Shown: positions 49,937 to 58,343 of the stretch, in pieces | Layout of the letters: every line of letters begins with the position of its first letter | How positions within the stretch are numbered: position 1 is the first letter of the stretch | NCBI RefSeq assembly: GCF_013911755.1 | Contig: NZ_JACESP010000001.1 | Coordinates: forward strand, 248,001 to 312,000 | Direction of reading: 5' to 3' | Length of the DNA stretch: 64,000 bases | Source of the DNA: Sphingosinicella sp. | Lineage (GTDB): Bacteria > Pseudomonadota > Alphaproteobacteria > Sphingomonadales > Sphingomonadaceae | The notes under the pieces: model-generated | Database searches by the model: none | Told to the model about the DNA's origin: nothing | What the model saw: only the letters and a program-made list of their open reading frames with translations | Program-made: the position numbers and the translations under genes

Positions 49937-51208
49937 ATGAGCCAGATCCTGATCGAAACGATTCGCGGCCTCGTCTCCAAGGGTGACGTGTCCCGCTCCG
50001 GCCTCGCCCGCGCGGCGGGGCTTCACGCCAACACGCTCCGCGACATCGATTCGCCCGAGTGGAATCCGACGGCTGAAACGCTCCGCAAGCTGGAGCTGTA
50101 CATGGCCTCGAACAGCGACCGCCCTGCGCTTGTTCCGATCGAGGAGATCATCGAGGAGGCGCGCAACGGCCGCATGTTCATCCTCGTCGACGACGAGGAC
50201 CGCGAGAATGAGGGCGACCTCATCATCCCCGCGCAGATGGCGACGCCCGACGCGATCAACTTCATGGCGACGCACGGCCGCGGCCTGATCTGCCTTGCGA
50301 TGACGAAAGCGCGCGTCGATCAGCTCGGCCTCGGCCTGATGAGCCGCCAGAACGGCACGCGGCACGAAACCGCCTTCACCGTATCGATCGAGGCGCGGCA
50401 GGGCGTCACCACCGGGATTTCCGCTGCGGATCGCGCGAGAACGGTCGCGGTCGCCATCGATTCCGCGCGCGGTTCCGACGATATCGTGACGCCGGGCCAC
50501 GTCTTCCCGCTCGTTGCGCGCGACGGCGGCGTGCTCGTGCGCACCGGCCATACCGAAGCGGCCGTGGATGTCGCCCGCCTCGCCGGGCTCAATCCCTCGG
50601 GCGTGATCTGCGAGATCATGAAAGACGATGGCACAATGGCGCGCATGGACGATCTCGTCCCGTTCGCGCGCCTGCACGGCCTCAAGATGGGGACGATCCG
50701 CGATCTCATCGCCTATCGCCGCCGCCACGATCATCTCGTCGAGTGCGTCGCGCAGGCGCCGTTCACGTCGGATTACGGCGGGGATTGGCGGGTGCTGTCC
50801 TATCGAAACAAGATCGACGGATCGGTCAATGTCGTGCTCCAGAAGGGCAAGGTCAGCGCCGACGAGGCGACCCTCGTGCGTATGCACGGGCTTTCCATCT
50901 TTTCGGACGTGCTCGGTCAGCCCGGTCCGCGCAAGCGGATCCTGCAGCGCTCGATGGAGGAGATCGGACGTCTCGGCTCAGGGGTCATCGTGTTGCTCAC
51001 GGGCTCGGGTACGGACGGTCTGACGCGCGAAATTGCGGGTGAACGCGGCGAGGACATGGATTTGCGTTCCTACGGCATCGGCGCGCAGATTCTCGCCGAT
51101 CTCGGGATTCACGACATGATCCTGCTCACCAATTCGCATCGCAACATCGTTGCGATCGAGGGTTACGGCATCAATGTCGTCGGCGAACGGCCCATTCCCA
51201 CCAACTGA
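49937..51208 (+). CDS. ribB: 3,4-dihydroxy-2-butanone-4-phosphate synthase with N-terminal HTH and degenerate GTP cyclohydrolase II domain
   Basis: The 423-residue protein has three parts. Residues about 1-55 form an XRE-like helix-turn-helix ([20 protein letters not shown]). Residues about 65-265 are RibB, with the acidic loop [20 protein letters not shown] and the [11 protein letters not shown] and [14 protein letters not shown] signatures. Residues about 270-423 resemble RibA, but the Zn-binding cysteines of GTP cyclohydrolase II are missing ([12 protein letters not shown] instead of the Cys-rich motif), so this domain is probably inactive. The HTH fusion suggests a DNA-binding autoregulatory enzyme. 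The ATG at 49937 gives MSQILIETI. Confidence 0.92.
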   Translation: MSQILIETIRGLVSKGDVSRSGLARAAGLHANTLRDIDSPEWNPTAETLRKLELYMASNSDRPALVPIEEIIEEARNGRMFILVDDEDRENEGDLIIPAQMATPDAINFMATHGRGLICLAMTKARVDQLGLGLMSRQNGTRHETAFTVSIEARQGVTTGISAADRARTVAVAIDSARGSDDIVTPGHVFPLVARDGGVLVRTGHTEAAVDVARLAGLNPSGVICEIMKDDGTMARMDDLVPFARLHGLKMGTIRDLIAYRRRHDHLVECVAQAPFTSDYGGDWRVLSYRNKIDGSVNVVLQKGKVSADEATLVRMHGLSIFSDVLGQPGPRKRILQRSMEEIGRLGSGVIVLLTGSGTDGLTREIAGERGEDMDLRSYGIGAQILADLGIHDMILLTNSHRNIVAIEGYGINVVGERPIPTN

Positions 51209-51227
51209 GATTACGGAAAGGCCGTTC

Positions 51228-51647
51228 ATGGCACGCGTCCTCATCGTCGAAGCCCGTTTCTATGCGCACCTCAACGACATGCTGCTCGCCGGCGCACGCG
51301 CCGCGCTTGAGGATGCGGGGCACAGCCACGAGACGATCACCGTCCCCGGCGCGCTCGAAATCCCGGGCGCCATCGCGCTTGCGGCGGAATCCGGCCGCTA
51401 TGACGCGTTCGTCGGCATCGGCGTCGTCATTCGCGGCGAGACCTATCATTTCGAGATCGTGGCGGGCGAAAGCGCGCGCGGGCTGATGGCGCTGACGATG
51501 GATGGCCTTGCTGTCGGCAACGGCATCCTCACGGTGGAAGATGAAGCGCAGGCGCTTGTGCGCGCCGATCCGAAACAAAAAGACAAGGGGGGCGAAGCGG
51601 CGAAGGCGGCACTTGCTCTCCTCGATCTCAAGAGCCGTTTCGCCTGA
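51228..51647 (+). CDS. ribH: 6,7-dimethyl-8-ribityllumazine synthase
   Basis: The 139-residue enzyme condenses the RibD product with the RibB product to give lumazine. Motifs: [40 protein letters not shown] and [20 protein letters not shown], with the catalytic His in the last. Its ATG lies 19 bases after ribB. A later part ends with the tail LLDLKSRFA. nusB follows after 49 bases, the common ribH-nusB link. Confidence 0.94.
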   Translation: MARVLIVEARFYAHLNDMLLAGARAALEDAGHSHETITVPGALEIPGAIALAAESGRYDAFVGIGVVIRGETYHFEIVAGESARGLMALTMDGLAVGNGILTVEDEAQALVRADPKQKDKGGEAAKAALALLDLKSRFA

Positions 51648-51696
51648 CGCGTCTTTGGCGCTTGGGTTTCGAGGGCGGCGGCTCTACATAGCCGCC

Positions 51697-52170
51697 ATGT
51701 CCTCCAAGACCTCATCCCCCAAGACGAAAACACAACGACCATCGCGCGCGACTGCGCGTCTCGCCGCCGTTCAGGCGCTCTATCAGCGCGAGATGTCGGG
51801 CGATCCGATCCCGAAGCTGCTGCGCGAATTCCATGAACACCGCCTCGGCCGCACCCTCGAGGATACAGCCTTCGCGCCTGCGGACGCGGACTTCTTCGAC
51901 GATCTCGTTTCCGGCGTGGCCGCGCGCGAGGCGGAGATCGACGAACGCATTGCCGGCGCACTCGCCGAAGGCTGGACGCTTGATCGCCTCGACCGGCCGA
52001 TGCGACAGATTCTGCGCTGCGGCGTCTATGAACTCGTCGCCCGTCTCGACGTGCCGCGGGCGGCGGCAATCAGCGAATATGTCGATGTCGCGAAAGCGTT
52101 TTACGAAGCGCGCGAGGCGGGTTTCGTTAACGGCCTGCTCGATCGTATCGCGAAGGACGTGCGCGAGTAG
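51697..52170 (+). CDS. nusB: Transcription antitermination factor NusB
   Basis: The 157-residue protein binds boxA RNA with S10 (NusE) in rRNA antitermination. All-helical, with the NusB signatures ARLAAVQALYQREMSGDPIP and RPMRQILRCGVYELVARLDV and the C-terminal GFVNGLLDRIAKDVRE. The ATG at 51697 gives a normal length; an upstream in-frame extension is a shadow of ribH. An inverted repeat lies directly downstream. Confidence 0.94.
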   Translation: MSSKTSSPKTKTQRPSRATARLAAVQALYQREMSGDPIPKLLREFHEHRLGRTLEDTAFAPADADFFDDLVSGVAAREAEIDERIAGALAEGWTLDRLDRPMRQILRCGVYELVARLDVPRAAAISEYVDVAKAFYEAREAGFVNGLLDRIAKDVRE

Positions 52171-52175
52171 AGAGT

Positions 52176-52258
52176 TTGTGCGTCCCTCGACTTCGCTTGG
52201 GATGAAAAACCTTTCTACTCCACGATCATCATCCCGAGCGAAGTCGAGGGACGCACAA
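52176..52258. repeat. 30-base near-perfect inverted repeat between nusB and thiL (REP/MITE-like)
   Basis: The left arm (52176-52205, starting TTGTGCGTCCCTCGACTTCG) and the right arm (52229-52258, ending GAAGTCGAGGGACGCACAA) are reverse complements with one difference in 30 bases, separated by 23 bases. The CCTCGACTTCGCT/C core is typical of small dispersed intergenic palindromes of sphingomonads. It lies 5 bases after the nusB stop and ends 15 bases before thiL, so the thiL leader RNA should fold into a long hairpin. Confidence 0.85.
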
Positions 52259-52273
52259 GAAGCTGGAGCAGTG

Positions 52274-53230
52274 ATGCGCGAAGGCGAGATCATCGAGCGG
52301 CTGCTGCGTCCGATTGCGACGCACTCCGCAGCACGCGGCCTTGCGGACGACGCGGCGGTGTGGTCGCCCCCGATGGGCCGCGAACTCGTGCTCACGCACG
52401 ACGTGATCGCCGAAGGCGTCCACTATCTCGGCACCGACGACCCTTCCGACATTGCGTGGAAGCTCGTCGCGGTGAATCTTTCCGATCTCGCCGCGAAAGG
52501 TGCGGAGCCCGCAGGCGTGCTCATCGGCCTTGGCCTTGCGCAGCCTGACGATGCCTGGCTCGAACGCTTCGCATCGGGCCTCGCCCGTGTGCTTGCCGAA
52601 CACAGAACCGCGCTCTTCGGAGGCGACACGACGACCGGCGCCGCATCCGCCGTTCTCGGCTGCACAGCGATCGGACATGTGCCGCGCGGGCAATCGCTGT
52701 CGCGAACGGGCGCGCGGCCGGGCGACGACCTTTATGTCACCGGCACGATTGGCGACGCCGGACTCGGTCTTGCCATCGCGCGCGGCGAAGCGGCACCCGA
52801 TCCTGCGTTACTCCGTCGCTACCGCTTGCCCGCCCCACGTCTTGCGATGGGGCAGGGCCTCGCGGCCGCGGGCGCGCACGCGGCGATGGATGTGTCGGAC
52901 GGTCTCCTCATCGATGCCTCGCGTATGGCGAAGGCGTCGGGCGTGCGTGTCGAGATCACGCTTACCGACGTCCCCCTCTCGGAAGCCGCCGCCGCGCGCC
53001 TTGCTCCGGGCGATACGGGACGCCTCGCTGCGGCGACCGCAGGCGACGATTACGAACTCCTGATCGCCGCGCCGCCGGAAAGTCGCGCCGCGCTCTTAAC
53101 GCTTTCAGAAGCCGCACGGCTTAGGCTCACGCGCGTCGGCCGCGTTTCGGCCGGCGAGGGGTTTTCGGTGATCGGCGAGGGCGGCGCGCCCGTGCCGGTT
53201 CCGCGTTTGGGGTACGAGCATGGGGCATGA
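52274..53230 (+). CDS. thiL: Thiamine-phosphate kinase
   Basis: The 318-residue enzyme phosphorylates thiamine monophosphate to thiamine diphosphate. Motifs in order: LADDAAVWSPP, LVLTHDVIAEGVHYLGTDDP, VAVNLSDLAAKGAEPAGVLI (Asp metal ligands), LFGGDTTTGA, and AMDVSDGLLIDASRMAKASG. GTG at 52271 is an alternative start. No thiamine riboswitch was seen. It overlaps the following gene by 11 bases. Confidence 0.94.
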   Translation: MREGEIIERLLRPIATHSAARGLADDAAVWSPPMGRELVLTHDVIAEGVHYLGTDDPSDIAWKLVAVNLSDLAAKGAEPAGVLIGLGLAQPDDAWLERFASGLARVLAEHRTALFGGDTTTGAASAVLGCTAIGHVPRGQSLSRTGARPGDDLYVTGTIGDAGLGLAIARGEAAPDPALLRRYRLPAPRLAMGQGLAAAGAHAAMDVSDGLLIDASRMAKASGVRVEITLTDVPLSEAAAARLAPGDTGRLAAATAGDDYELLIAAPPESRAALLTLSEAARLRLTRVGRVSAGEGFSVIGEGGAPVPVPRLGYEHGA

Positions 53231-53654
53231 AGCGCGGCAGGGAAGGCGGACGCTGCATGCGGGTCTCGCCGGCGTACTGCTCGGCGTGCTCGTCACCGCG
53301 AGCGTGCTTAGCGGTGAGACCTTTCGCCGGCAAACGGCGGACGCCTCCGATATCGCCTATGTCCCCGTCGAACGCATGACTCTGCCGGTTATGGGCGCAT
53401 CCGGCCCGCAGAGCTACGTCGTTGTCGCCTTCACGCTGGAGGTGCCGCGCACCCGCCGCGCGTGGGTTCGCAAGCGGGTGCCTGCGGTGCGCCACGCGGT
53501 GAATGAGGCGGCGTGGCAGTCCAGTCTCGTCGCCGAAAGTGCCGACCGGCTCGACATTGAAGCGATGCGCGCGGCGCTGCTCGTGGCGGCCCGCTCAGCG
53601 CTCGGCCCGTCCAATGTCCGACAGGTCCGCATTCTGACGGCGGTTCCTGTCTGA
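53220..53654 (+). CDS. Unknown single-pass membrane protein, possibly FliL-like
   Basis: The 144-residue protein has a basic N-terminus, one membrane helix (LAGVLLGVLVTASVLSG) and a periplasmic alpha/beta domain (IAYVPVERMTLPVMGASGPQ, YVVVAFTLEVPRTRRAWV) that ends with ALGPSNVRQVRILTAVPV. The pattern resembles small FliL-like domains but no flagellar genes are near; function unknown. Its ATG lies inside thiL. Confidence 0.6.
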   Translation: MGHEARQGRRTLHAGLAGVLLGVLVTASVLSGETFRRQTADASDIAYVPVERMTLPVMGASGPQSYVVVAFTLEVPRTRRAWVRKRVPAVRHAVNEAAWQSSLVAESADRLDIEAMRAALLVAARSALGPSNVRQVRILTAVPV

Positions 53655-53776
53655 AATCCGTAGCTTGCCTGTTGCCATTCCATTTGCAATGCTCCGCCCC
53701 GACATAAAGTCAAACTTGGGGAAACGCGCCTGCCTGCCCGGCAAGGGCGGGTAAGGCGAGCAGCAGGGGTTCGTTC

Positions 53777-55864
53777 ATGGACGTTGTTGTTGTCGCCATA
53801 TTGTGCGGCCTCGCGGCCGTGCTCTACGGCATTGTCACCACGAAGAGCGTAACAAGCGCCTCACCGGGCAATGCCAAGATGCAGGAAATCGCGGGCGCCA
53901 TTCAGGAAGGCGCGGCCGCCTATCTCGGCCGCCAGTATCGCACCATCGCCGTCGTCGGCGTCGTCGTTGCGGCGCTCGTCGGTTATTTCCTGGGAGTCAC
54001 GTCGGCCATCGGCTTCGTGCTCGGCGCCGTGCTTTCGGGGCTCACCGGGTTCATCGGCATGAACATCTCCGTCCGCGCCAACGTGCGCACGGCGGAGGCT
54101 GCGCGCGCCGGGCTCCAGCAGGGTCTCACGATGGCGTTCCGCGCCGGTGCGGTGACGGGTCTGCTCGTGGCGGGCCTCGCGCTCCTCGCGATCGCCGGCT
54201 TCTTCTACTATCTCGTCAACATGGCGGGGAATGCGCCCGATAGCCGCCTCGTCATCGATGCGCTCGTCGCGCTCGCATTCGGCGCCTCGCTGATCTCGAT
54301 CTTCGCGCGTCTCGGCGGCGGCATCTTCACCAAGGCTGCCGACGTCGGCGCCGACCTCGTCGGCAAGGTCGAAGCGGGCATCCCCGAGGACGACCCCCGC
54401 AACCCCGCGGTCATCGCGGACAACGTCGGTGACAACGTCGGCGATTGCGCCGGCATGGCGGCCGACCTTTTCGAAACCTATGTCGTCACTGTCGGCGCCA
54501 CGATGGTGCTGACTGCGCTTCTGGTCGGAACGGCTGCTGGCGATGCGCTCTACGGCCTCATGGGTCTGCCGCTCATCATCGGCGGCGTGTGCATCATCAC
54601 CTCGATCATCGGCACGTTCTTCGTTCGCCTCGGTAAATCGCAGAACATCATGGGTGCGATGTACAAAGGCTTCGCGGTGTCGGCGATTCTTGCGATCCCG
54701 GCGCTCTGGTACGTCACCGGCATGGCGCTCGGCGGCATGGAGACGGAGATCGGCGGCCTCACCGGCCGTGCGCTCTTCTACTGCATGTTGATCGGCCTTG
54801 CCGTCACCGGCCTCATCGTCTGGATCACCGAGTATTATACGGGCACGAACTACCGCCCGGTGCGCTCGATCGCGAAGGCGTCGGAAACCGGTCACGGCAC
54901 GAACGTCATCCAGGGTCTCGCCATCAGCCTTGAAGCGACCGCGCTGCCCACGCTCGTCATCTGCGCGGGTATGCTCGGCAGCTTCGCGCTCGCTGGTTAC
55001 ATCGGCATCGCCTTTGCGGCGACGGCGATGCTGGCGCTCGCGGGTATGGTTGTGGCGCTCGACGCTTACGGTCCTGTCACGGACAATGCGGGCGGCATCG
55101 CCGAAATGGCCGGCCTCGACAAGGACGTGCGCCAGCGCACGGACGCGCTCGACGCCGTCGGCAACACCACCAAGGCAGTCACCAAGGGCTACGCGATCGG
55201 TTCGGCAGGCCTTGCCGCGTTGGTGCTGTTCGGTGCCTACACGGCCGACCTCAACACCTTCTTCGGGGACGTTCAGGTCGATTTCGCTCTGTCCAACCCT
55301 TATGTTGTGGTCGGCCTCCTGCTCGGCGCGCTGCTCCCGTATCTCTTCGGTGCGATGGGCATGACCGCCGTGGGCCGCGCGGCGGGCGACGTGGTGAAGG
55401 ACGTGCGCGACCAGTTCGCCACCAACAAGGGCATTATGGAGGGCACCAGCCGTCCGGATTATGCCCGCACGGTGGACCTGGTCACCAAGGCGGCGATCAA
55501 GGAGATGATCATCCCCTCGCTGCTGCCGGTGCTGGCGCCGATCGTCGTGTATTTCGTGATTACCGCCATCGCGGGTCAGGCGCAGGGCTTCGCCGCCCTC
55601 GGCGCGTTGCTCCTCGGCGTCATCGTCTCGGGTCTCTTCGTGGCGCTCTCAATGACTTCCGGCGGCGGCGCGTGGGATAACGCCAAGAAGTATATTGAAG
55701 ACGGCAATCACGGCGGCAAGGGCTCCGAGGCTCACAAGGCCGCGGTCACCGGCGACACTGTGGGCGACCCGTACAAGGATACGGCGGGCCCGGCGGTGAA
55801 CCCGATGATCAAGATCACCAACATCGTGGCGCTGCTCCTCCTCGCGAGCCTCGCCGCGCACTGA
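53777..55864 (+). CDS. hppA: K+-independent proton-pumping inorganic pyrophosphatase
   Basis: The 695-residue membrane pyrophosphatase couples PPi hydrolysis to proton export. About 16 membrane helices. Substrate-binding motifs: [40 protein letters not shown], and the C-terminal conserved Lys/Asp patch [20 protein letters not shown], with [20 protein letters not shown]. The sequence [16 protein letters not shown] carries Lys (not Ala) after GNTT, the mark of the K+-independent class. A strong terminator follows. Confidence 0.95.
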   Translation: MDVVVVAILCGLAAVLYGIVTTKSVTSASPGNAKMQEIAGAIQEGAAAYLGRQYRTIAVVGVVVAALVGYFLGVTSAIGFVLGAVLSGLTGFIGMNISVRANVRTAEAARAGLQQGLTMAFRAGAVTGLLVAGLALLAIAGFFYYLVNMAGNAPDSRLVIDALVALAFGASLISIFARLGGGIFTKAADVGADLVGKVEAGIPEDDPRNPAVIADNVGDNVGDCAGMAADLFETYVVTVGATMVLTALLVGTAAGDALYGLMGLPLIIGGVCIITSIIGTFFVRLGKSQNIMGAMYKGFAVSAILAIPALWYVTGMALGGMETEIGGLTGRALFYCMLIGLAVTGLIVWITEYYTGTNYRPVRSIAKASETGHGTNVIQGLAISLEATALPTLVICAGMLGSFALAGYIGIAFAATAMLALAGMVVALDAYGPVTDNAGGIAEMAGLDKDVRQRTDALDAVGNTTKAVTKGYAIGSAGLAALVLFGAYTADLNTFFGDVQVDFALSNPYVVVGLLLGALLPYLFGAMGMTAVGRAAGDVVKDVRDQFATNKGIMEGTSRPDYARTVDLVTKAAIKEMIIPSLLPVLAPIVVYFVITAIAGQAQGFAALGALLLGVIVSGLFVALSMTSGGGAWDNAKKYIEDGNHGGKGSEAHKAAVTGDTVGDPYKDTAGPAVNPMIKITNIVALLLLASLAAH

Positions 55865-55885
55865 TCTGCGCATCTGCGCGAAAAA

Positions 55886-55920
55886 AGCCCCGCCGGAGCG
55901 ATCCGGCGGGGCTCTTTTTT
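55886..55920. terminator. Bidirectional intrinsic terminator between hppA and bamE
   Basis: A perfect 12-base stem: AGCCCCGCCGGA (55886-55897), loop GCGA, TCCGGCGGGGCT (55902-55913), followed by CTTTTTTT on the plus strand and preceded by AAAAAA (55881-55886), which gives U-rich tails on both strands. It ends hppA and the convergent bamE transcript. Confidence 0.92.
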
Positions 55921-55943
55921 TGCCCCTGGACGGGAAGGGTGGT

Positions 55944-56402
55944 TTATTGATCCCGGCTCGGGCCGGGGGCTACGGCGCCGACGGCACCGATGTTGCCGAA
56001 GATGTCCTCGAAGAAACCCGAGTCGCGGCCGTAAACCGGCGTCTTGTCGCCCGACGGTATCACTTGAACGATCTGGTCGAGCGTCTGGTCGCGGCTGACG
56101 CCGGTCACATTGCCCGCGCTGTCGAAGGTGATCTTCAGCATGTCCTGCGACGTCGGCTTCGACGGGAGGAAGGCCAGCTGGCTCGTCGTGCGGGCGAGAT
56201 AGTACCAGCTGTTCTCGTCCCACTTGGAAACGAAGGTCGGCCGGCCCAGTGTCTTTTCAACAGAGGCGCGGTTGTCCACGCCCGGCGAGATCGCGGCGAT
56301 CAGCTCCTGATCGGCAAGGAAGCCCTGCCGGTCGGTGATCCGCGTGCACGCGCCCAGCGCGACGACGATCGCAAGCGTTCCGACAACCCGTTTCACCGAC
56401 AT
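55944..56402 (-). CDS. bamE: Outer membrane assembly lipoprotein BamE (SmpA/OmlA)
   Basis: The 152-residue lipoprotein has a signal peptide (VKRVVGTLAIVVALGAC; lipobox Cys) and a BamE domain: ISPGVDNRASVEKTLGRPTF, SWYYLARTTS and KITFDSAGNVTGVSRDQTLD. BamE stabilises the BAM complex that inserts outer-membrane proteins. The ATG at 56402 is chosen; the upstream extension has no homology. It is convergent to hppA and divergent from the bc1 chaperone gene. Confidence 0.92.
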   Translation of the reverse strand: MSVKRVVGTLAIVVALGACTRITDRQGFLADQELIAAISPGVDNRASVEKTLGRPTFVSKWDENSWYYLARTTSQLAFLPSKPTSQDMLKITFDSAGNVTGVSRDQTLDQIVQVIPSGDKTPVYGRDSGFFEDIFGNIGAVGAVAPGPSRDQ

Positions 56403-56546
56403 GGACACTCCTGACCCTGGCCTGATCCTGGCGCGCTCCGCGCATTGACCTCGCGGCCTCGCCACTCAATATGCATGTTGCCGCGGCCCCGCAAGCTGGA
56501 GCCGTGCCTCTTCGTTAGCGCTTACAGGATGAAACGGGACTGAACC

Positions 56547-57071
56547 ATGTTGAAATGGCTGCAAAGGCGGAGTGCCGGGGCGGACGGAGAGGTGCGCGCG
56601 GCGGAGCTTTACGACGAGATCGTCGCCGTTGCGCGCCGACCGGACTGGTATGTATCGGGCGGCGTGCCCGACACCGTCGACGGCCGTTTCGACATGGTCG
56701 TGCTGGCGCTGTCGTTGCTGCTCGTCCGGCTCGAACGCGATGCGGACGATGCGCGCGCGCGTGCGCTTTCCAGCCTGCTCATCGAGCGTTTCGTGGCGGA
56801 TATGGACGGCAGCTTCCGTGAGATCGGCATCGGCGACATGGTGATCGGCAAGCACATGGGCCGCGCCATGCAGGCGCTCGGCGGCCGGCTCGGCAGCTAC
56901 CGCGATGCCCTTGCCGCGGATGCGGATTCCGCGCTGCTGCGCACGGCGCTCACCCGCAACGTGCTGCGCGGCGAGGATGTCGCAGCCGACCGGCTGGACT
57001 GGCTGGAGCTGAATGTGCGCGAGGAATGGGCGCGCTTCTCCGCGCGGCCGCTTTCGGAGTTTCTGGGATGA
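56547..57071 (+). CDS. Ubiquinol-cytochrome c chaperone family protein
   Basis: The 174-residue protein resembles the Cbp3/UQCC1 family that assists assembly of cytochrome bc1: PDWYVSGGVPDTVDGRFDMV, FVADMDGSFREIGIGDMVI and GRAMQALGGRLGSYRDAL. It follows bamE on the opposite strand, the usual order in alphaproteobacteria, and overlaps the DUF177 gene by 4 bases. Confidence 0.9.
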   Translation: MLKWLQRRSAGADGEVRAAELYDEIVAVARRPDWYVSGGVPDTVDGRFDMVVLALSLLLVRLERDADDARARALSSLLIERFVADMDGSFREIGIGDMVIGKHMGRAMQALGGRLGSYRDALAADADSALLRTALTRNVLRGEDVAADRLDWLELNVREEWARFSARPLSEFLG

Positions 57072-57598
57072 GCGAATTCGTGCGCATACTGGCGCTGGAC
57101 GAGATCGGCGCGGGTGTCGAACGCCGTATCACGGCAAATCCGCAGGAGCGTGCCGCGCTTGCCGCGCGCTTCGATCTGCGGTCGCTGGACCGGCTGGATG
57201 CCGTGCTGACAGCCACGCCTGCGCCCGGCGGCGTCCGCCTGACCGGTCGTATCGAGGCCGAAGCGGTGCAGGCCTGCGTTACTTCCGGCGAGGATGTTCC
57301 GGCGCACATAGACGAACCTGTGGCACTGCTGTTCCTGCACGATCTCGGGCCGGCCGGCGATGAGGTCGAGCTTCACGAGGCGGACTGCGACGTGCTGCCC
57401 ATCGAAGGGCGGAGCATCGACCTCGGAGAAGCTGCCGCGCAGACCTTTGGTCTTGCGCTCGACCCCTATCCGCGCGCGTCTGCCGAGGTGCTCGCTGCGG
57501 CGCGCAAGCGGCTTTTGAGCGAGGAAGAGGCAGCGGCGCGCGAGGCTGCCGAAAAGGCAAACGCAAGCCCGTTCGCGGTCTTGAAGCGCAACAGCTGA
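57068..57598 (+). CDS. DUF177 (YceD) family protein
   Basis: The 176-residue protein has the DUF177 pattern: FVRILALDEIGAGVERRITA, GVRLTGRIEAEAVQACVTSG, EVELHEADCDVLPIEGRSID. DUF177/YceD proteins are linked to 23S rRNA accumulation in some bacteria and usually precede rpmF or plsX. Here no plsX or fabH follows: the next gene on the right is ssb on the opposite strand. The ATG at 57068 overlaps the chaperone stop. Confidence 0.87.
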   Translation: MSEFVRILALDEIGAGVERRITANPQERAALAARFDLRSLDRLDAVLTATPAPGGVRLTGRIEAEAVQACVTSGEDVPAHIDEPVALLFLHDLGPAGDEVELHEADCDVLPIEGRSIDLGEAAAQTFGLALDPYPRASAEVLAAARKRLLSEEEAAAREAAEKANASPFAVLKRNS

Positions 57599-57606
57599 AA
57601 AGGAGT

Positions 57607-57639
57607 GCAAGACCGGGAAGCGTGGCTCCCCGGTCTTGC
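57607..57639 (+). terminator. Long perfect hairpin after the DUF177 gene
   Basis: GCAAGACCGGG (57607-57617) pairs with CCCGGTCTTGC (57629-57639), with further pairing inside the 11-base loop (AGC with GCT). It lies 8 bases after the stop. No T tract follows (GTGAGATC), so termination may depend on Rho; the strength of the stem still suggests an end of transcript. Confidence 0.5.
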
Positions 57640-57765
57640 GTGAGATCAGAGACATGGGACTCTGGTATGGGCGAGAGCCGTTGCCCACGCGGCATCCTCT
57701 GCAAGCCCTGTGCCAGCGGCGAATGCAGAGACCGTCTCTGAACGCGGCCAACCCCTTGAATGGTT

Positions 57766-57793
57766 AATAAAAAGGGCGCCCGAACGGACGCCC
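57766..57793 (-). terminator. Intrinsic terminator of ssb
   Basis: On the minus strand a stem formed by 57785-57793 and 57774-57782 (GGGCG outer pairing with CGCCC, inner CCG with CGG, one mismatch) is followed by TTTTTATT (57773-57766). It lies 28 bases after the ssb stop in the leftward direction. Confidence 0.75.
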
Positions 57794-57821
57794 CTTCAAA
57801 CTGTAAATCGTGCCGACAGAC

Positions 57822-58319
57822 TCAGAACGGCACGTCGTCGTCGAGATCGTCGTCGAAGCTCGGCCGGCTGCCCTGGCGCGATCCGCCGCCGCTTGCGCCG
57901 CCGAAGCCGCCGCCCGATCCGCCACTCGGCCCACCGCCGCCGTAGTTGCCGCCGCCACCGCCTTCACCGCGGCCATCGAGCAGGGTCAGCTCGCCGCGGA
58001 AACGCTGCAGTACTACCTCTGTGGTGTAGCGGTCCTGACCGGACTGGTCCTGCCACTTGCGGGTCTGCAACTGGCCCTCGACATAGACCTTGCTGCCCTT
58101 CTTCAGGTACTGCTCGGCAACGCGCGCTAGGTTCTCGTTGAAGATCACGACGTTGTGCCACTCGGTCTTCTCGCGGCGTTCGCCGCTCGCCTTGTCGGTC
58201 CAGTTTTCGGATGTGGCGATGCGCATGTTCACGACCTTGCCGCCGCTGCCCATCGTGCGCACTTCCGGGTCCGCGCCGAGATTGCCGATCAATATGACCT
58301 TGTTGACGCTGCCCGCCAT
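57822..58319 (-). CDS. ssb: Single-stranded DNA-binding protein
   Basis: The 165-residue protein has an N-terminal OB fold ([60 protein letters not shown]) and a Gly-rich disordered linker, ending with the acidic tip [10 protein letters not shown] that binds repair and replication partners. Lies 24 bases after feoB on the same strand, but has its own terminator. Confidence 0.95.
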   Translation of the reverse strand: MAGSVNKVILIGNLGADPEVRTMGSGGKVVNMRIATSENWTDKASGERREKTEWHNVVIFNENLARVAEQYLKKGSKVYVEGQLQTRKWQDQSGQDRYTTEVVLQRFRGELTLLDGRGEGGGGGNYGGGGPSGGSGGGFGGASGGGSRQGSRPSFDDDLDDDVPF

Positions 58320-58343
58320 GCCTTGTCCTTGTTCGCTTGGGGA

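Noticed and set aside
57654-57767. 37-codon open frame between DUF177 and ssb (starting ATGGGACTCTGG)
   Set aside because: No ribosome site, no hydrophobic or structured pattern, and it lies in a region of hairpins; likely noncoding.
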